Positions 25,701 through 37,200 of a DNA stretch of 64,000 nt are shown here, piece after piece. The notes under the pieces are model-generated. The model made no database searches. It saw only the letters and a program-made list of their open reading frames with translations, and was not told the origin of the DNA. Made by a program: the position numbers and the translations under genes. The stretch covers positions 17,343,001 through 17,407,000 of the forward strand of contig NC_059478.1 in NCBI RefSeq assembly GCF_018139145.2, in the 5' to 3' direction. This DNA is from Gymnogyps californianus. Taxonomy: Eukaryota > Chordata > Aves > Accipitriformes > Cathartidae. Each line of letters opens with the position of its first letter. Position 1 is the stretch's first letter.

Positions 25701-28700
25701 GATAAAATAACTATATAATGATACCTAAAATCACAACGGATAAAGATAACGTACTAAGACTGAGCTCGTCTAACATTCTGCTAACAAGAGAGGGAAGGGT
25801 CCTATTTCTTCTCTCCCATCATATCTGACTGTACAGTGAGCCAATTGTATTTTTAGCCCATCACAAATTATTTACTTGTTTAGGTACCTGTTGATTTAGC
25901 AAACTGAATTAGCTCAAAGGTACTGATAAGTGCCAAACCCAGTGCAAGTTAGCAGAGAAAAGAGGGCAGTCTAGAGGAAAGACCCCCAGCAGCAGCAGAG
26001 AGCTATTAAACAGGCTCAAGCTAGCGTAAGGGTGCTCACACACTGCCCACCCTTGCCAAAATGGCCTAAAGAACAATTGTTAAGACAGGAATGTGAGTGT
26101 GGACAGCATGTGTGAATGGGCTACCCAAAACTGTCTGAGAAGGTGTTTGTCCAAACTTAGTAATGCTAAAGACAACCAGCTGATGGTTGTCTTCCCTCAT
26201 TAAAGTAATGAGGGAATTACCAAAAGACTTCTGAAACAAAGGGAGGTTCAGCTTGAAAAGAAACATACATGGAGCATAAAAATCTGTAACAGTGGGAAAG
26301 GACCTTGGAATGGGAACAGAGTAGCAGTCAAAACCTGGTTTGACACTTCCAGAAGTTGCAGCCAGCATCACAACCTCTGTTCAGGCCTGAGTGCAGCCTC
26401 CCCATTGGATGCCAAGAGTATCCTTCATTCTAGCTAGGGACTGACAATATGGTGTGCAACAAGTAGGGACTCGCACCTGGCGGTGTAAGTGAACTCATAG
26501 GGTGCCTTCTTATTGGCATGTACATTAGCAGACCAGGTATACAAAAAGCCAGAGTACCCACATCTCCCACAGAAGCAGTGTGCGAGCACGGGAACCTATG
26601 CTCCCAGAAGACTTGGTGGGGTGTTGCTTCTTACTGTAAATATGTGGCAGTGTGTGGGATTAGAACTTTTAAGGAGTAGTTATAGAAAAGAATTTAGAAA
26701 TTTGTAAGCGTATGCTAACATTTTTTACCTGTTTAGTATTATGGTTTGTCTGTTGTATTGCTGATACTGATCCTAAGTGTTCACTGATGCTGGTCCTGAT
26801 TTGGTTTGAACTACGCGAATTGACCGGCACGTTCACAGTGACAGTTGTAACATGCAATTTCTTCTCAAATAACTGTACAGAGATTTTTAAAAGCCTTTGT
26901 GTTACCTTAATTGCTCTTCTAGGATGTCTAGATCCTTTCTGTAGCTGACACACTTTTCATTCAGCTTGTCTTTTTCTTTTTCACAATTAATTAAACGTTT
27001 TCCCAAGACTACTTCTTCAGCTTTAACCTTAAAAAGCAATTTTTTTCGTTACTGTACAATAATCTAAGCTTCCATGGCCAACAGGCTTTTTTTAAAAAAA
27101 TACTATAAACACTATGCTGTTCCTTTTTTTCTTTCTGGTAAGCCTGTAGATAATTCTATTGCTTGTTGTGAAGAAAAGGAGAGGGGCAAAGAAGTTTTCT
27201 TTTTTCCTGTCATTTGGGAAAAAAGTAATGTTATTTTGCCAACCACAAATATGCCCTAAAATATTAAACCAATCTCATTCCACAAGGAAAGGAGTGTAAT
27301 CAAATAAAAAAATCTCTGTTAGAGCTAACTGTCTCAGGCCTGTAGTTTCTCCTCTCACAAGGCAGGAAGCATTAACAGTTTTGACCACTGGAACTTTGGG
27401 AGATGACTTCATTTTCATCTTAGCTCTTCTCTAGCTCATGTTTCATTGAACAGGATACAGATGGAGTCAAAAGAGTTCTTTTAAAAGGTTCATATACTTT
27501 TAAAATGTAAAATTCCCAGCTGGCAAGCAAGAGACAGAAGAAACAGCAGCAGTATTAGGATACCTCAAAGATGCAGACTGTCGAGACTGTGCGAAGACAG
27601 TTTAACACTGGATAACTGAAGTTATCACCACAGACAGTTGCTTACCCTGTCCCACCTTTCTTAGGACTTTGCAACCAACAAACAGAAACAATTGACCCAC
27701 TGGTGAACCCGTTGCTGTTTGCTGCCTAGCTTATTGGAAGAAGCAAAATCCTAATAGCATGGCAAAAACAAGTGAAGAAAAAACTCTTACCTTTTCTAAT
27801 TTTTCAGTTATTTTCTCTTTATAGTTTTTGAAAGCTCTTGTCAGCTCCTCCGCGTTCAACAAAGCTTCATTTCTTTGCTGTTCTGCTCTGCAAAGAAGCG
27901 TACCAATTTTAAAAATCACAATTTTCAGTCATTATGTAACTATCTACTCCAGTTACTAAAAACAACTACTAAATTAACTGCTCCAGGTAGCTTCCTTTCT
28001 TCTTCCAACTTTCCAAGCCCTAGATAAAAAAAGTTTCACGAAGCATAAAATCATTTTAAATATTATTTTTGCATATTAACATAAACAAAATTCCAATAAG
28101 ACTAAGAATGTAAAAATAAACACTTTTGATTCCCCTTCAAAAAGAGTTTTCCAAATCATCCTCCTGTCCCTACCAGTAAAAGCCCATTTTAGGGACTGGG
28201 ATAGCATGCATGGTAAGGAAGCAGAAGATAGCAGTGCTCCTTAAAATTCAAACTGCTTAAGGGGAACTAGAAAAGATTTTGATACTGAAGGGAGTTCTCG
28301 TGATGGAATTATGGTCAGACTGACAGGAACTGATCAAAGGATAAATTATTTGGGGGATACTAGAAAGATGGCATCAATAATAGTAAAGGAAGCTGAGACT
28401 GGGATGATATCAGGTGAGCAGCTGTTCAAAGCAGCAACCCAGACTGCCTGCTATTTCACTCTATTACTCCGCGCCCCTGCCTTTTTCTTACTTTCCCCTA
28501 TTGTTACTCACTAGGGAAGAAGTTGGAACAGTAACCTTGGGACAGCTCAGGTATACAGTCTGTTCAGGACACCCAGAGGCACACAAGAATTACCGCTGCT
28601 CAATAACATTTGTTTCTCTTCCTGTAAGGAAAGTGTGGGGATGGGGCAAGTGCCTCAGCTAAGTACAGCCTACCCTTAGATCGGTGTTTCTCAGTCTGAG

Positions 28701-31700
28701 GACCACTGCCCATTTGGAGATGGCAAAAGTACTCAGAGAAGAGGATAAAGAGATTTCAGAATAACAAACAAAATAGTGTTAGTCTAAAGCACTTCAGTTT
28801 GCTTGGCCAAAGAATAGTAAGTGGTTGTAATTACTGATTAAAAGCAAACTGTAGTAATTGTTAATACTAACTGTAACACTGTATGTTGCCTTTAACACCT
28901 GGCAGAAGCTCAGTTTTTTTAAAGTACCAAAATATTTACATTTTCAACTAGTAACTAAGTACAGCTAGTTCCAACCTCACATGCTCTGAATGAACAGGGA
29001 ACATAAATAAATCAACACATTTCTTCACCAGCAGTGCAAGCCCCACAGTATTTCCATTTGTCTAGCTACAGGAAGGTTAGAGGTAATTTCATGGGCAGAT
29101 AGACAAGCCAAACGGTTTTGCATTCAAAAGGCAGTGCTAGGTTAACAGTTGGACTTGATGATCTTAAAGGTCTTTTCCAACCTAAACGATTCTATGATTC
29201 TAAGAAAAGCTTTTGTAAGTCATTAATTCAGTTAATTTTTGCCCTAGGTAATGCAGTTCAATGAATTGGGCACGTAAGAATCTTTTTATTTATTCCTCTC
29301 ATTTCTTTAAAATTACATTTTGGAGGCGATAGGATTGTATATGGTAACTTCCAACAGTCAAAAGAAATTATCTAACCCTCCCAGTAGCCACACAACCACT
29401 AGGCTAAAGAAGGCAACAGGAAAGGGAAATGGTAGTTGGGATGGAATTACAGCACCCTTTTCAATAGAACCATATAGATAGGTAAGATTAAGGATAACAT
29501 AAAAATGTTCTCTCGATTAAGTTGTGCTTCTATCCCTTTCCTCACACTAACCCCAAAAATACAGCACTCAGTACTGTTGAATACTGAGTGCTGAGCATAC
29601 GCTGTAGGTTCTTACAAGACAAAGTCAAAAATAATTCAGGAAAAATATATTCTGGACGCATTTCAGCTCTCCACTGCAGTACATCTATTCTGAAGGGAAA
29701 AAACAGGTGATACTGGTTACTAGTGTATGATATCAGCCTGCAACTACCAGCAAATTTCAAGATTTAAAAAGTGCCTATTTAAATAATAATTATCTTCAGA
29801 CAGAATTTCCCCATTTTTAAAAAAATAATATCCATAAAGGAGAGAAATAATTTGATTCCACAAAGTAAACATCTGCCAATGGAAATAAACACTTATTCAC
29901 CATTATTTTGTATTCAATTTATTAAAATTACTTAGCTACCTCTTTCCTTGCTTGCTTTGTTCAATTAACTCTGTTTTCAGATTTTTATAGTCCTTTTTGT
30001 ATCTTTGCAACATGTTTTCTCTTTCCATTCCTGTTTTCCGGCTTTGATCTAGTTTATCTTCTGCATCTCTAGCAAATAAACAAAGCATAACTAAAAAATA
30101 GGAACTTTTTTGTAAAGAAACTAGATTTTTGTTGTTCTTTTCTGCATATGATGTTTGAGAAGTGCTAGACAAACACGCTGCAAGTCTCAAAACTAGATTT
30201 GGAACACCCATAGTCTCCAGACTCGCCAGGAGTAAGTCTGCAGTCTGGAGTGGTATCCAGACCTCATCAATAGGCATCAGGTATCATGATTGCCAAGGAC
30301 CCAGATGGCTGACTTCGTGTCATGAGATCTGAACATAGGAATCACCATTTTTCTGGCAATAGGTATGACTGGTCAGGATACACATGTGGGAGACAACGCT
30401 AAAATATAAATTAAATATAAGTACTTATACTTGTTTTGTGAAGACAGACTATTGAGTTATTAATTGAATATTATATAGCATGAGGTTGTAAGATAAACTG
30501 ACAGCCAGGTATGTCTTCCTGACAGCCTCTGGACACTGTTTGCATTAGCTTTGTTTGGCCATTTGCCTTCATTAATATATTCATGAAGAAAAGATCCTTT
30601 ATGCTACATGCTGCACAATCATGTTTGAGAATATGTATGCTTGTTTACTACAGAAGATATGCAGTCATGTAGCATACAATCACTCTAGTCAGTTATAAGG
30701 GCACATTCATGTTTAGCATACATTATAAACTGGTTTATTTTACCAGCCTTTATTATTTTTTCTCCATTTCTTGAAGTACATTCCCCATATATAAGATATC
30801 AGTACAAAATAAAACACCTCCCTCCTCCTATATATGGCTCTGAAATGAAAGTTTCAAGCCCCCAGACTACATGACCCACACAGTATCAGTAACTATGTCA
30901 TCCCGAAAAAGAGATTGCACTAGCAAGCAGACCAGGATAAAACGTTGATTTAAAAGTACACTTATTACCTCAGAATTTTATTGTGAGCTGAAACTTCTGC
31001 TTCTAAGTTTACAATTTGTTCTTTTAACTTTGGAATGCTGACTAAACGTGTACCTAAAGTCGATTCAAGATAAGAAATCTGAAATACAAACATTATAAAA
31101 TAAATATTAAATATAAATATAATAATATAAATATTGTTAAATAAACATTAAAAAATAAAAACACCATTCCAGTGTGATATGCTGTCTAGCAGAGTGATTT
31201 CTTTATATGTTGATCTTGCCTCTTGCTTTTCCCCAAAAGTTTGTATTCTGCTATTTGTTCTTTCCATGCCAGACAGTCAAACATTTTGTTTATCTACTTA
31301 TTTGTACTGTCTTGGAGATAACATTTCTCAAATAAAAAGCATTAAGCATAGCTATGTTTTATTAATATTAAATGTAAACTAAATACAAGAATGTAGTTGT
31401 CCTGAAAAAAACTGTACATACAAGTGTATATTACATCAGTAACGATTTTAGATACAATATTTCCTTCTAACTCACCCTCACTTTTGCAAAATAGCAATAT
31501 TAATCCAACCTGAAAGGTCAACTTTTTTCATTTCCTAGACAAATGACTACTGTTCCATTATTATTCACATTAATCTTAATGTAGCTCAGACACATTAACG
31601 TACAGTACTAAATATATTATTGAACTATTTTCTTACGTAATGTACTCTTCATTCTGTGACTTACTGGCTTTAGATGAAACTTGGGAACATGAATAGATAG

Positions 31701-32839
31701 AACTCATAATTAATATAGTTGTTTTGCTCATGGAGACATAGATTCCAAACTATTCTGTTCCAAGATTAATGCTGAATATTATGAAAAAATAGAATATTAA
31801 ACTTTAAAGTTTAAATATTAAATTTAGATAGATTAAGACAAGACAAAAAAATAGCATGTTCTGCTTGGAATTACAGATGCAAAAGTCATGGTCACTGGGG
31901 CAGTTTTTTGGGTTTGGTTTTGGGGGTTTTTTGATGAATACACTAAAGATACATACTCTTGTTTTTGACTGCATCAATTCCAAGTTCATTGTTTCCACTC
32001 TGTTCTTTAGGTGGTGGTTCTGAGAAGCCAAAGATGCATTTTGCTTATGAAGGGCATCCAGCTTTTCCTTAAGACGTCCATTTTCTTCCACAGTTTTATC
32101 AGACGTTGTGGATACTGAGTAAGACTAGACATAAAAAAAGTTATATATATATACACACACACTTATATATGCTTATGTAAGCAATATATACATAAATGGA
32201 AACGCTGCAGAACGGATGTATTTAAATCATATTATGTTTAAGAGTGCTCGCGATATAATTGCCCAATGCTAGAGTGTATCAACTCCAAGCCCTAAAAGCA
32301 AAAAAAAATTCATAAACACAACAAAGAATAGAAAACAAAAGTAATAAAAATAAGTAATGAAGTGCAATATTTACTTCGGGTTTTCTTTGAAAATCCTGGC
32401 AAGATGTTTTACCAGCATTCTTCTTACAGTTGGAAAAGCCTTGATAGTTGCAATTAGGCTGAATAAGGTCCTCCAGAGTGAAGTCTACAGCCTCATCGAA
32501 GCAGTGGCCGTAATGTTCACTTGTACTAGTGCTAGGAAGGAAAGTAAAAAGTTGCTAAACCATTTTTTCTTTATTATTTTTAAATTGCTCATAAAGAGCA
32601 TTCAAAAGAAAAGCACAAAAGGAGCTACTTGCAATAATCCATTACACTGAATAAGACAGATTCACACTACAAGAGACAGGCTGTTCTCATTCCCAAACAC
32701 ACTCATACCTGGAAAGCTCTTCCTCTACAGTTTGTAGGTTTTTTTCAGTTCTCCTCAGCTGATTCCTTAATGACTGTAAATTTGCAAGCAGGTCTTCATC
32801 AGGAGCACTTTTAGAGCAAGTCCACATACTATATTCCAT
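11030..32839 (-). CDS. CCDC18: CCDC18, coiled-coil domain-containing protein 18 (23 coding exons in window)
   Basis: Coding exons in transcript order: 32839-32709, 32531-32375, 32124-31957, 31078-30969, 30068-29940, 27887-27791, 27027-26906, 25355-25046, 23682-23582, 23472-23312, 22649-22429, 21617-21507, 20689-20558, 19773-19639, 19059-18982, 17498-17382, 15989-15822, 15347-15205, 14738-14575, 13685-13472, 12886-12787, 11734-11618, 11155-11030. All splice sites are GT-AG and the phases agree, giving 1,103 codons plus stop. Human-like landmarks occur in order: [14 protein letters not shown] near the N-terminus, [13 protein letters not shown] (VNLEAEVSA), [65 protein letters not shown]. The protein is almost entirely heptad coiled coil. 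The family associates with centriolar satellites and centrosomes. The human protein is about 1,450 residues and continues well past the stop seen here (ENNRP-stop). The ATG at 32839 fits the human N-terminus; the first coding exon begins at 32856, so the leader is spliced to the CpG island. Confidence 0.93.
12146..12173 (+). repeat. Homopolymer T tract (28 bases) in CCDC18 intron
   Basis: Uninterrupted T run on plus, which is poly(A) on the CCDC18 sense strand, in the intron between exons 21 and 22. It could be the tail of a retroposed sequence, but no body was recognised. Confidence 0.8.
13693..13715 (+). repeat. (CA)n microsatellite next to a CCDC18 3' splice site
   Basis: About 11-12 CA units. 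On the sense (minus) strand this is (TG)n ending a few bases before AAAATAG, the acceptor of coding exon 20, so it occupies the place of the polypyrimidine tract. Confidence 0.9.
14316..14348 (+). repeat. G-rich tract, G-quadruplex candidate in CCDC18 intron 19
   Basis: G runs of 5, 5 and 6 bases plus shorter ones on the plus strand, preceded by T-rich sequence and followed by an A-rich run at 14400-14430. Antisense to CCDC18. Confidence 0.6.
14930..15125. repeat. Possible ancient CR1-like interspersed repeat
   Basis: The stretch with CTGGAAGACCGTTCCAGAAA, CATGCCTCTGCTAG and CTTCTGATTTCCAGTCTA resembles the 3' part of old amniote CR1 copies (consensus recalled, not aligned). Limits are approximate. 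Confidence 0.35.
16497..16524 (+). repeat. G-rich tract, G-quadruplex candidate in CCDC18 intron 16
   Basis: Plus-strand runs GGGGG, GG, a run of ten G, GGG and GGG within 28 bases, followed by an A-rich stretch at 16540-16572. Confidence 0.65.
18590..18627. repeat. Short AT-rich tandem repeat
   Basis: Two exact copies of a 15-base unit (ATTATAATATCACAT) at 18598-18612 and 18613-18627, preceded by a partial copy. Intronic in CCDC18. Confidence 0.75.
25980..26870. mobile_element. Possible degenerate LTR or other interspersed repeat in CCDC18 intron 7
   Basis: A roughly 0.9-kb block of higher GC content and different texture from the flanking intron. It has a TATA-like element (TATACAAAAAG near 26,537) followed by a GC-richer segment, as in avian solo LTRs. 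No clear TG...CA ends or target-site duplication and no retroviral coding sequence were found, so the call is tentative. Confidence 0.25.
29085..29202 (+). mobile_element. CR1 LINE fragment, 3' end
   Basis: GGCAGTGCTAGGTTAACAG, GTTGGACTTGATGATC, AAAGGTCTTTTCCAACCTAA and the ATTCTATGATTCTA terminus are the hallmark 3' end of avian CR1 elements, in plus orientation. Its 5' limit is uncertain (truncated). It lies antisense in CCDC18 intron 5 and is the main evidence that the host is a bird. Confidence 0.88.
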
Positions 32840-33989
32840 TGGTACCACACATACAGCTAAAATAATATTTAATATAAAACACTGTTAAATGTATGTGAGT
32901 ACTATTTGCAAAGATACTTTTAAAGATACCGAAATAAGGCAAATAGAAAAAAAGGAAAGGAGGGCAAAAAAAAAAAGAAAAATACAGAAAAGGAAATACC
33001 GAATTTCCAAATGTAAACATGCCTTTCGCACACTACCTCTTCCCACATTCACTAAATAAAAATTACTCTCTACAAATTGTCTTTTTTGAGAAAAAGAGTT
33101 CTGTATGTATTCATGAAGTACAAGAAGCTTCATGAATTGCCACTTATGAAAAGTGGAAAAACCTGCTATACCTTAGTTGCCAAAAATCTCTTATACAACG
33201 CATCCCAGTTACTTCACAAGTCCGATGCAACTGGCGGGGTGCCTAAAAAGGTAACAGCACATACACAACGAATACACAAAACTTGCCTCGCTGTCCAATG
33301 ACCAGCGAAATTTAAAAAATCAGAGCAGGGAGGACTTGACAGCACAGAGGACGTGAGCTACTAAGCTGGGGGGGCAGTCTTCACCACGGCAAATAAGACT
33401 TTGCAGATCGGGCTTGAGATATTTTGCTGGGAAACGCTCAGATGATTCAGAGAAACCAACGCTCCCGGGCAGGCGCTGCCGCCGCCCGCCTTTCTCCAGC
33501 GGGACAGGTGTCCCTCCCCCGCCCGGCTTTGTACGCCGCAGCTGGCTGGCACCCGGCCCGGCCGCGCTCCCTCCTCTGCCTTCGCGCCGCTCCACCCACC
33601 CCCAGCCGCGGCTGCCCCGGGCAGACGGGAAGCACCGGGCGGCGCGCCCCCGCCGCGGGGACCAGCGCCAGCGCGGCGGCGCAGCTTAGCGACGGCGGTC
33701 GCCGCTCCTGCGGGGCGCCCGGCGGCGGAGGGGCCGCGCCCCGAGGACCCAGAGCGATGGGGCCCAGGCTAGCCGAGAGCTGGCGGTATCGGGCGCTCGC
33801 CTGCCTCAGTGCTCTCCGACCAACGGCCCGAGGCCGCCAGCCAGCCGCCCGCCCCAAGGGGAAGGGAGAGGCGGAAAGGGGCTATCCCTCGGCTCCAAGC
33901 AGATTCGTGTCGGCAACGGAGCCGCCTCGGAGCCCCCTCCAAGCGCCCCGCTTCCCTCTCCACAGGAGTCCCCGGGGCCCGGTCCTTAC

Positions 33990-34060
33990 CCCACTTCAAA
34001 CAGCGCGGGCCATTGCAGACGAGGCCCGCCTTCTCCGCGAGGCCCTTACAGCGCATGCGC
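33990..34060 (-). other. CCDC18: CCDC18 5' non-coding exon (3' boundary defined, 5' end approximate)
   Basis: A strong minus-strand donor (AAGTGGG then GTAAGG) ends an exon at 33990 inside the CpG island. It fits the acceptor TATTTTAG before 32856, 17 bases in front of the CCDC18 start codon. The transcription start is not defined by sequence; the NRF1 palindrome at 34051-34060 suggests it is nearby. Confidence 0.55.
34051..34060. promoter_or_regulatory. NRF1 binding-site palindrome
   Basis: GCGCATGCGC is an exact NRF1 core, lying between the two divergent genes. NRF1 sites are common in bidirectional CpG promoters; binding itself is inferred. Confidence 0.7.
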
Positions 34061-34202
34061 AGCCCACCCCTTCCCTTTGCGGCGGCGCTGCTGCTGTATT
34101 TGGGAGAAGGAAGCGCGTCCCAAGCAGAGGGAAACCTGACCCATCGCGTCTCTCTGCCGCAGTGCACTGTGGGCTGCGGCGAGCTGTGCTGCGGCGGCTG
34201 CG

Positions 34203-34244
34203 ATTGGGGGAGCGGCGCGAGGGGCGGGCCTCGGCCCCGCCCAC
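34203..34244. promoter_or_regulatory. Inverted CCAAT box (ATTGG) with flanking GC boxes
   Basis: ATTGG at 34203-34207 (NF-Y type), GGGGCGGGCC at 34221-34230 and CCCCGCCCAC at 34235-34244 (Sp1 type), all 40-80 bases upstream of the first TMED5 ATG. A YY1-like GATGGCGGG overlaps that ATG. Confidence 0.5.
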
Positions 34245-34282
34245 GCCCCCGGGGGCGAGGCCCGCCGCTGGCTCGCTCCGCG

Positions 34283-37200
34283 ATGGCGGGTGGGCTCCGC
34301 GCACGGAGGGCGCCGCGCGCCGCCGGGATGGGGCCGTGGCCGGGGCCGTGGCCCCGGCTGCTGCTGCCGCTCGGGTGCTTCGCGCTGCTCCTGCCGCCGC
34401 CCGGCGCCGCCGAGTTCAGCCCCTCCCTGGACAGCGACTTCACCTTCACGCTTCCCGCCGGCCGCAAGGAGTGCTTCTACCAGCCCATGCGCAAGGACGC
34501 CTCGCTGGAGCTCGAGTACCAGGTCGGGCAGGGCGGCGCGGCTGCGGGGTCGGCCCGGGAGGGCGAGGAGCCTCCCCGCGAGGTAGTCCTGAAGGGAGCC
34601 GGACGGTCCCGCATCCTGCCGCGACGGCGTCGCTGCCGTCCCTGGGCCGTAGGCGGTGCTGGGCGGTTCGGCTGCCGGCTCCCTTTTACACAGGCGAGGC
34701 TCCACCAGTGGCGGCGGCACCGCCAGCCTCTGCTGCCGGCAGCTCGTTCCCGCCTTCCCGGGGGTTCCTCACCCCTCTCCCGGGGCCACGGCTGGAGCCG
34801 CGTTGCGGTCCTCCGCCAGCGCGGCCCCGCGAGCGGGCAGTGCTTGGGGAGGCAGAGGGATCCCGGTGCCCTTCCCCGAGCGGCGGCCCGGGTGGCCCCG
34901 CCGGCCTTCCCAGCAAGCTGCGGCGGCAGGAGGCCGCCCTGCTGCCCGCACATCCTGGTCCGGGCAGGATGCGCGTCCTGCCCGCGGCTCGCCGCGGCGC
35001 TGGGCGCTGCGGGCCTTGCGTAGCGCTCACAAATCCACGTTGGAATTACACACTATTAAAAGCTGTATCTTTGGGAGAAAAAAATACTTTTACAGCCTTT
35101 TTAAAATTATTCTAATAGATTTTTTTTTTTACTTTACAAGATCGCAAGTTGCCATCCTTTAAAATGGCAAAAATGTAGCAAGTTAACGGCTGTGACCTTG
35201 TGTAGTAGCTCTAAAGCATAAACAAAACTGTTGCTGATGCACAAAACCCTTACTTACCTATCTTTGTGTTGATATTAAACACCTTTTATCTCAATGATGA
35301 AAGTTTTCCAAAACCAGTCTGATTTAACTAGATTAACATTAAGGTCTTGATGCCCTTCTTGGGAAGAGTTAAGTTCCCCAGATATCTCTGGGAAACATCT
35401 CAGCCTTTTTTTTTTCTTTCCTTAAAATAAAGACTTTTTTTTCAGTAGAATAGGCACAGTGAGAGAAGCTGCAGTGAATATTTTCCCATCCTGCTACTGT
35501 GCCTCAGAATTGGCTGGGATCTGTCCATCCCATCCCTCACTTTTTTTCCCCTCTGCTTCCCAACTAAAAATACAAAGCAGAAATTCCTGATTATTTTCTA
35601 ATTATTGTTACATGCAGAACTGAACAAGAATGAAAGATTGAGGTGTTCAAGGTTTGTTCAGAGCCCTAAGCAAAACAGATGTTTATTTTGCACAAAGTAG
35701 GATTTTATTTTAATCATAGTCCAAATTAAAATTTTATTTTAGAACAAATGTATGTAACTGAATTTATTTCTACTCAGGCATAGATTTCTCAGCACTACTG
35801 CTAGCAGTAACGATTCATCTTTCTATTCGAATGTGTAGAAAAGGAGCTCTGTATGTTATTGGAAATAGATTTATTTTGTACTTAATTATCCTGAATTGTT
35901 AGTGGCTAAAGCATAGGAATATTTAATGTAGGATGCAGGCCATTCTCCAAAGACATAATGCAGTAAACACTATGCTGATACGAAGTTTTGTTCTGGGTGT
36001 TTAGATTGTATCATAACCCTAAAGGTATATCACTATGTATGGTTTTTAATATGATCAGCTGTTAGCTACTAATTATCCTTGTCCTTTCTCTTTTTTTGGT
36101 AAGCCTCCAGTGTCATTTTAAGTCGGTGTAAACTTTGCCCTCAATTTCAGCAGGAGCAGACTGCTATACTCAAATAGCTCACTGGAAAACAAGCAAACAA
36201 AAAAATCCCCTAGCATGGACCTAAGTAATCTAATAAAAATTATCCCTCTCTGCCCCCTCATGCAGTTACTACCTTCCCTATAGAGAATTTCTACAACACA
36301 ACAGATGTGGTGATACAACTGTAGCCATGTTTTGTAATGCTGTATACACTTATTATGAGCTTAGGAAGCTAAACGCCTTCAATTCCTTCTACCTTTGGGA
36401 AATGAGAATGCCCTGGGAGAATTCAGACCTTAAATCTGCATTAAAAAGTGAGGTCTGTGGTACAGCTTTGATTGGCATAAGAAGTCTAGTCCTGTCTTCT
36501 ACACTCTTAATTCATCCAACAAACAGATCGTAGGGATGACACTGCATAGATTGTGTTCTTGTACAAATATGTACGTGTATATACATAAAAGTGACAGACC
36601 TTTGTCATAAAGTTTCTACCACTGAACTAGCATTGGTACTTACCCATCGATGATGTCTGCCATAGAAATGTTTGGTTTAGCCATCTGTTGGTATTCTTAC
36701 AGGTTGTCTAACCCTGACCATTAATAAAATTGTACACGTTCCTAAAAACAGTTAGGGAAAGGTTCAGTATAAGCCCAGCCTAGCATGATTAGATCATATT
36801 TAGTTTAAGATTTGAGATGGCTAAAATGCTTTTGGGTTGAACCAGTTTTTAATCTGTTTCCAATTAACTTGGTGTGAACTCGTACAGACAGATTCAGCTT
36901 TCAGATTCTTTCTGTGTTGGTTCCCTTACCTAAAAATGTTTGCCTTCCCTAAAAATGTTGCCATCAGCAATGCAAACAGGAATTCCACTGGTTGGAGGGT
37001 TTTTTTTGTTTGTTTCACAGGTTCTAGATGGAGCAGGATTAGATGTTGATTTTCATCTACTGTCTCCAAAAGGTGAAACTCTAGTTTTTGATGAAAGAAA
37101 ATCAGATGGAGTTCATACGTAAGTTTAAAATCTTCAAACTTAGAAGTGTTACATAAAGTACTTTTCTGGTTTCTTTAACAAATATAACTAAAATAAAGGT

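Larger units (their letters stand above)
33991..34282. promoter_or_regulatory. Bidirectional promoter of CCDC18 (leftward) and TMED5 (rightward)
   Basis: The CCDC18 leader donor and the first TMED5 ATG are under 300 bp apart with opposite orientation. No TATA box is seen. The interval holds the NRF1 palindrome, an inverted CCAAT box and GC boxes, a usual housekeeping-type divergent promoter. Confidence 0.75.
33430..35030. promoter_or_regulatory. CpG island spanning the CCDC18/TMED5 head-to-head promoter
   Basis: About 1.6 kb of dense CpG and GC boxes in an otherwise AT-rich window, falling off sharply at both sides. It covers the CCDC18 5' exon, the intergenic promoter, TMED5 exon 1 and the start of TMED5 intron 1. 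Long open frames through it are a by-product of GC richness, which makes stop codons rare. Confidence 0.9.

Noticed and set aside
33424..35115. Very long open frames on both strands (up to 563 codons) across the CpG island
   Set aside because: GC-rich sequence with few stops. The frames cross the real TMED5 exon 1 and its donor in other phases, give low-complexity Arg/Ala/Pro/Gly peptides, and match no family.
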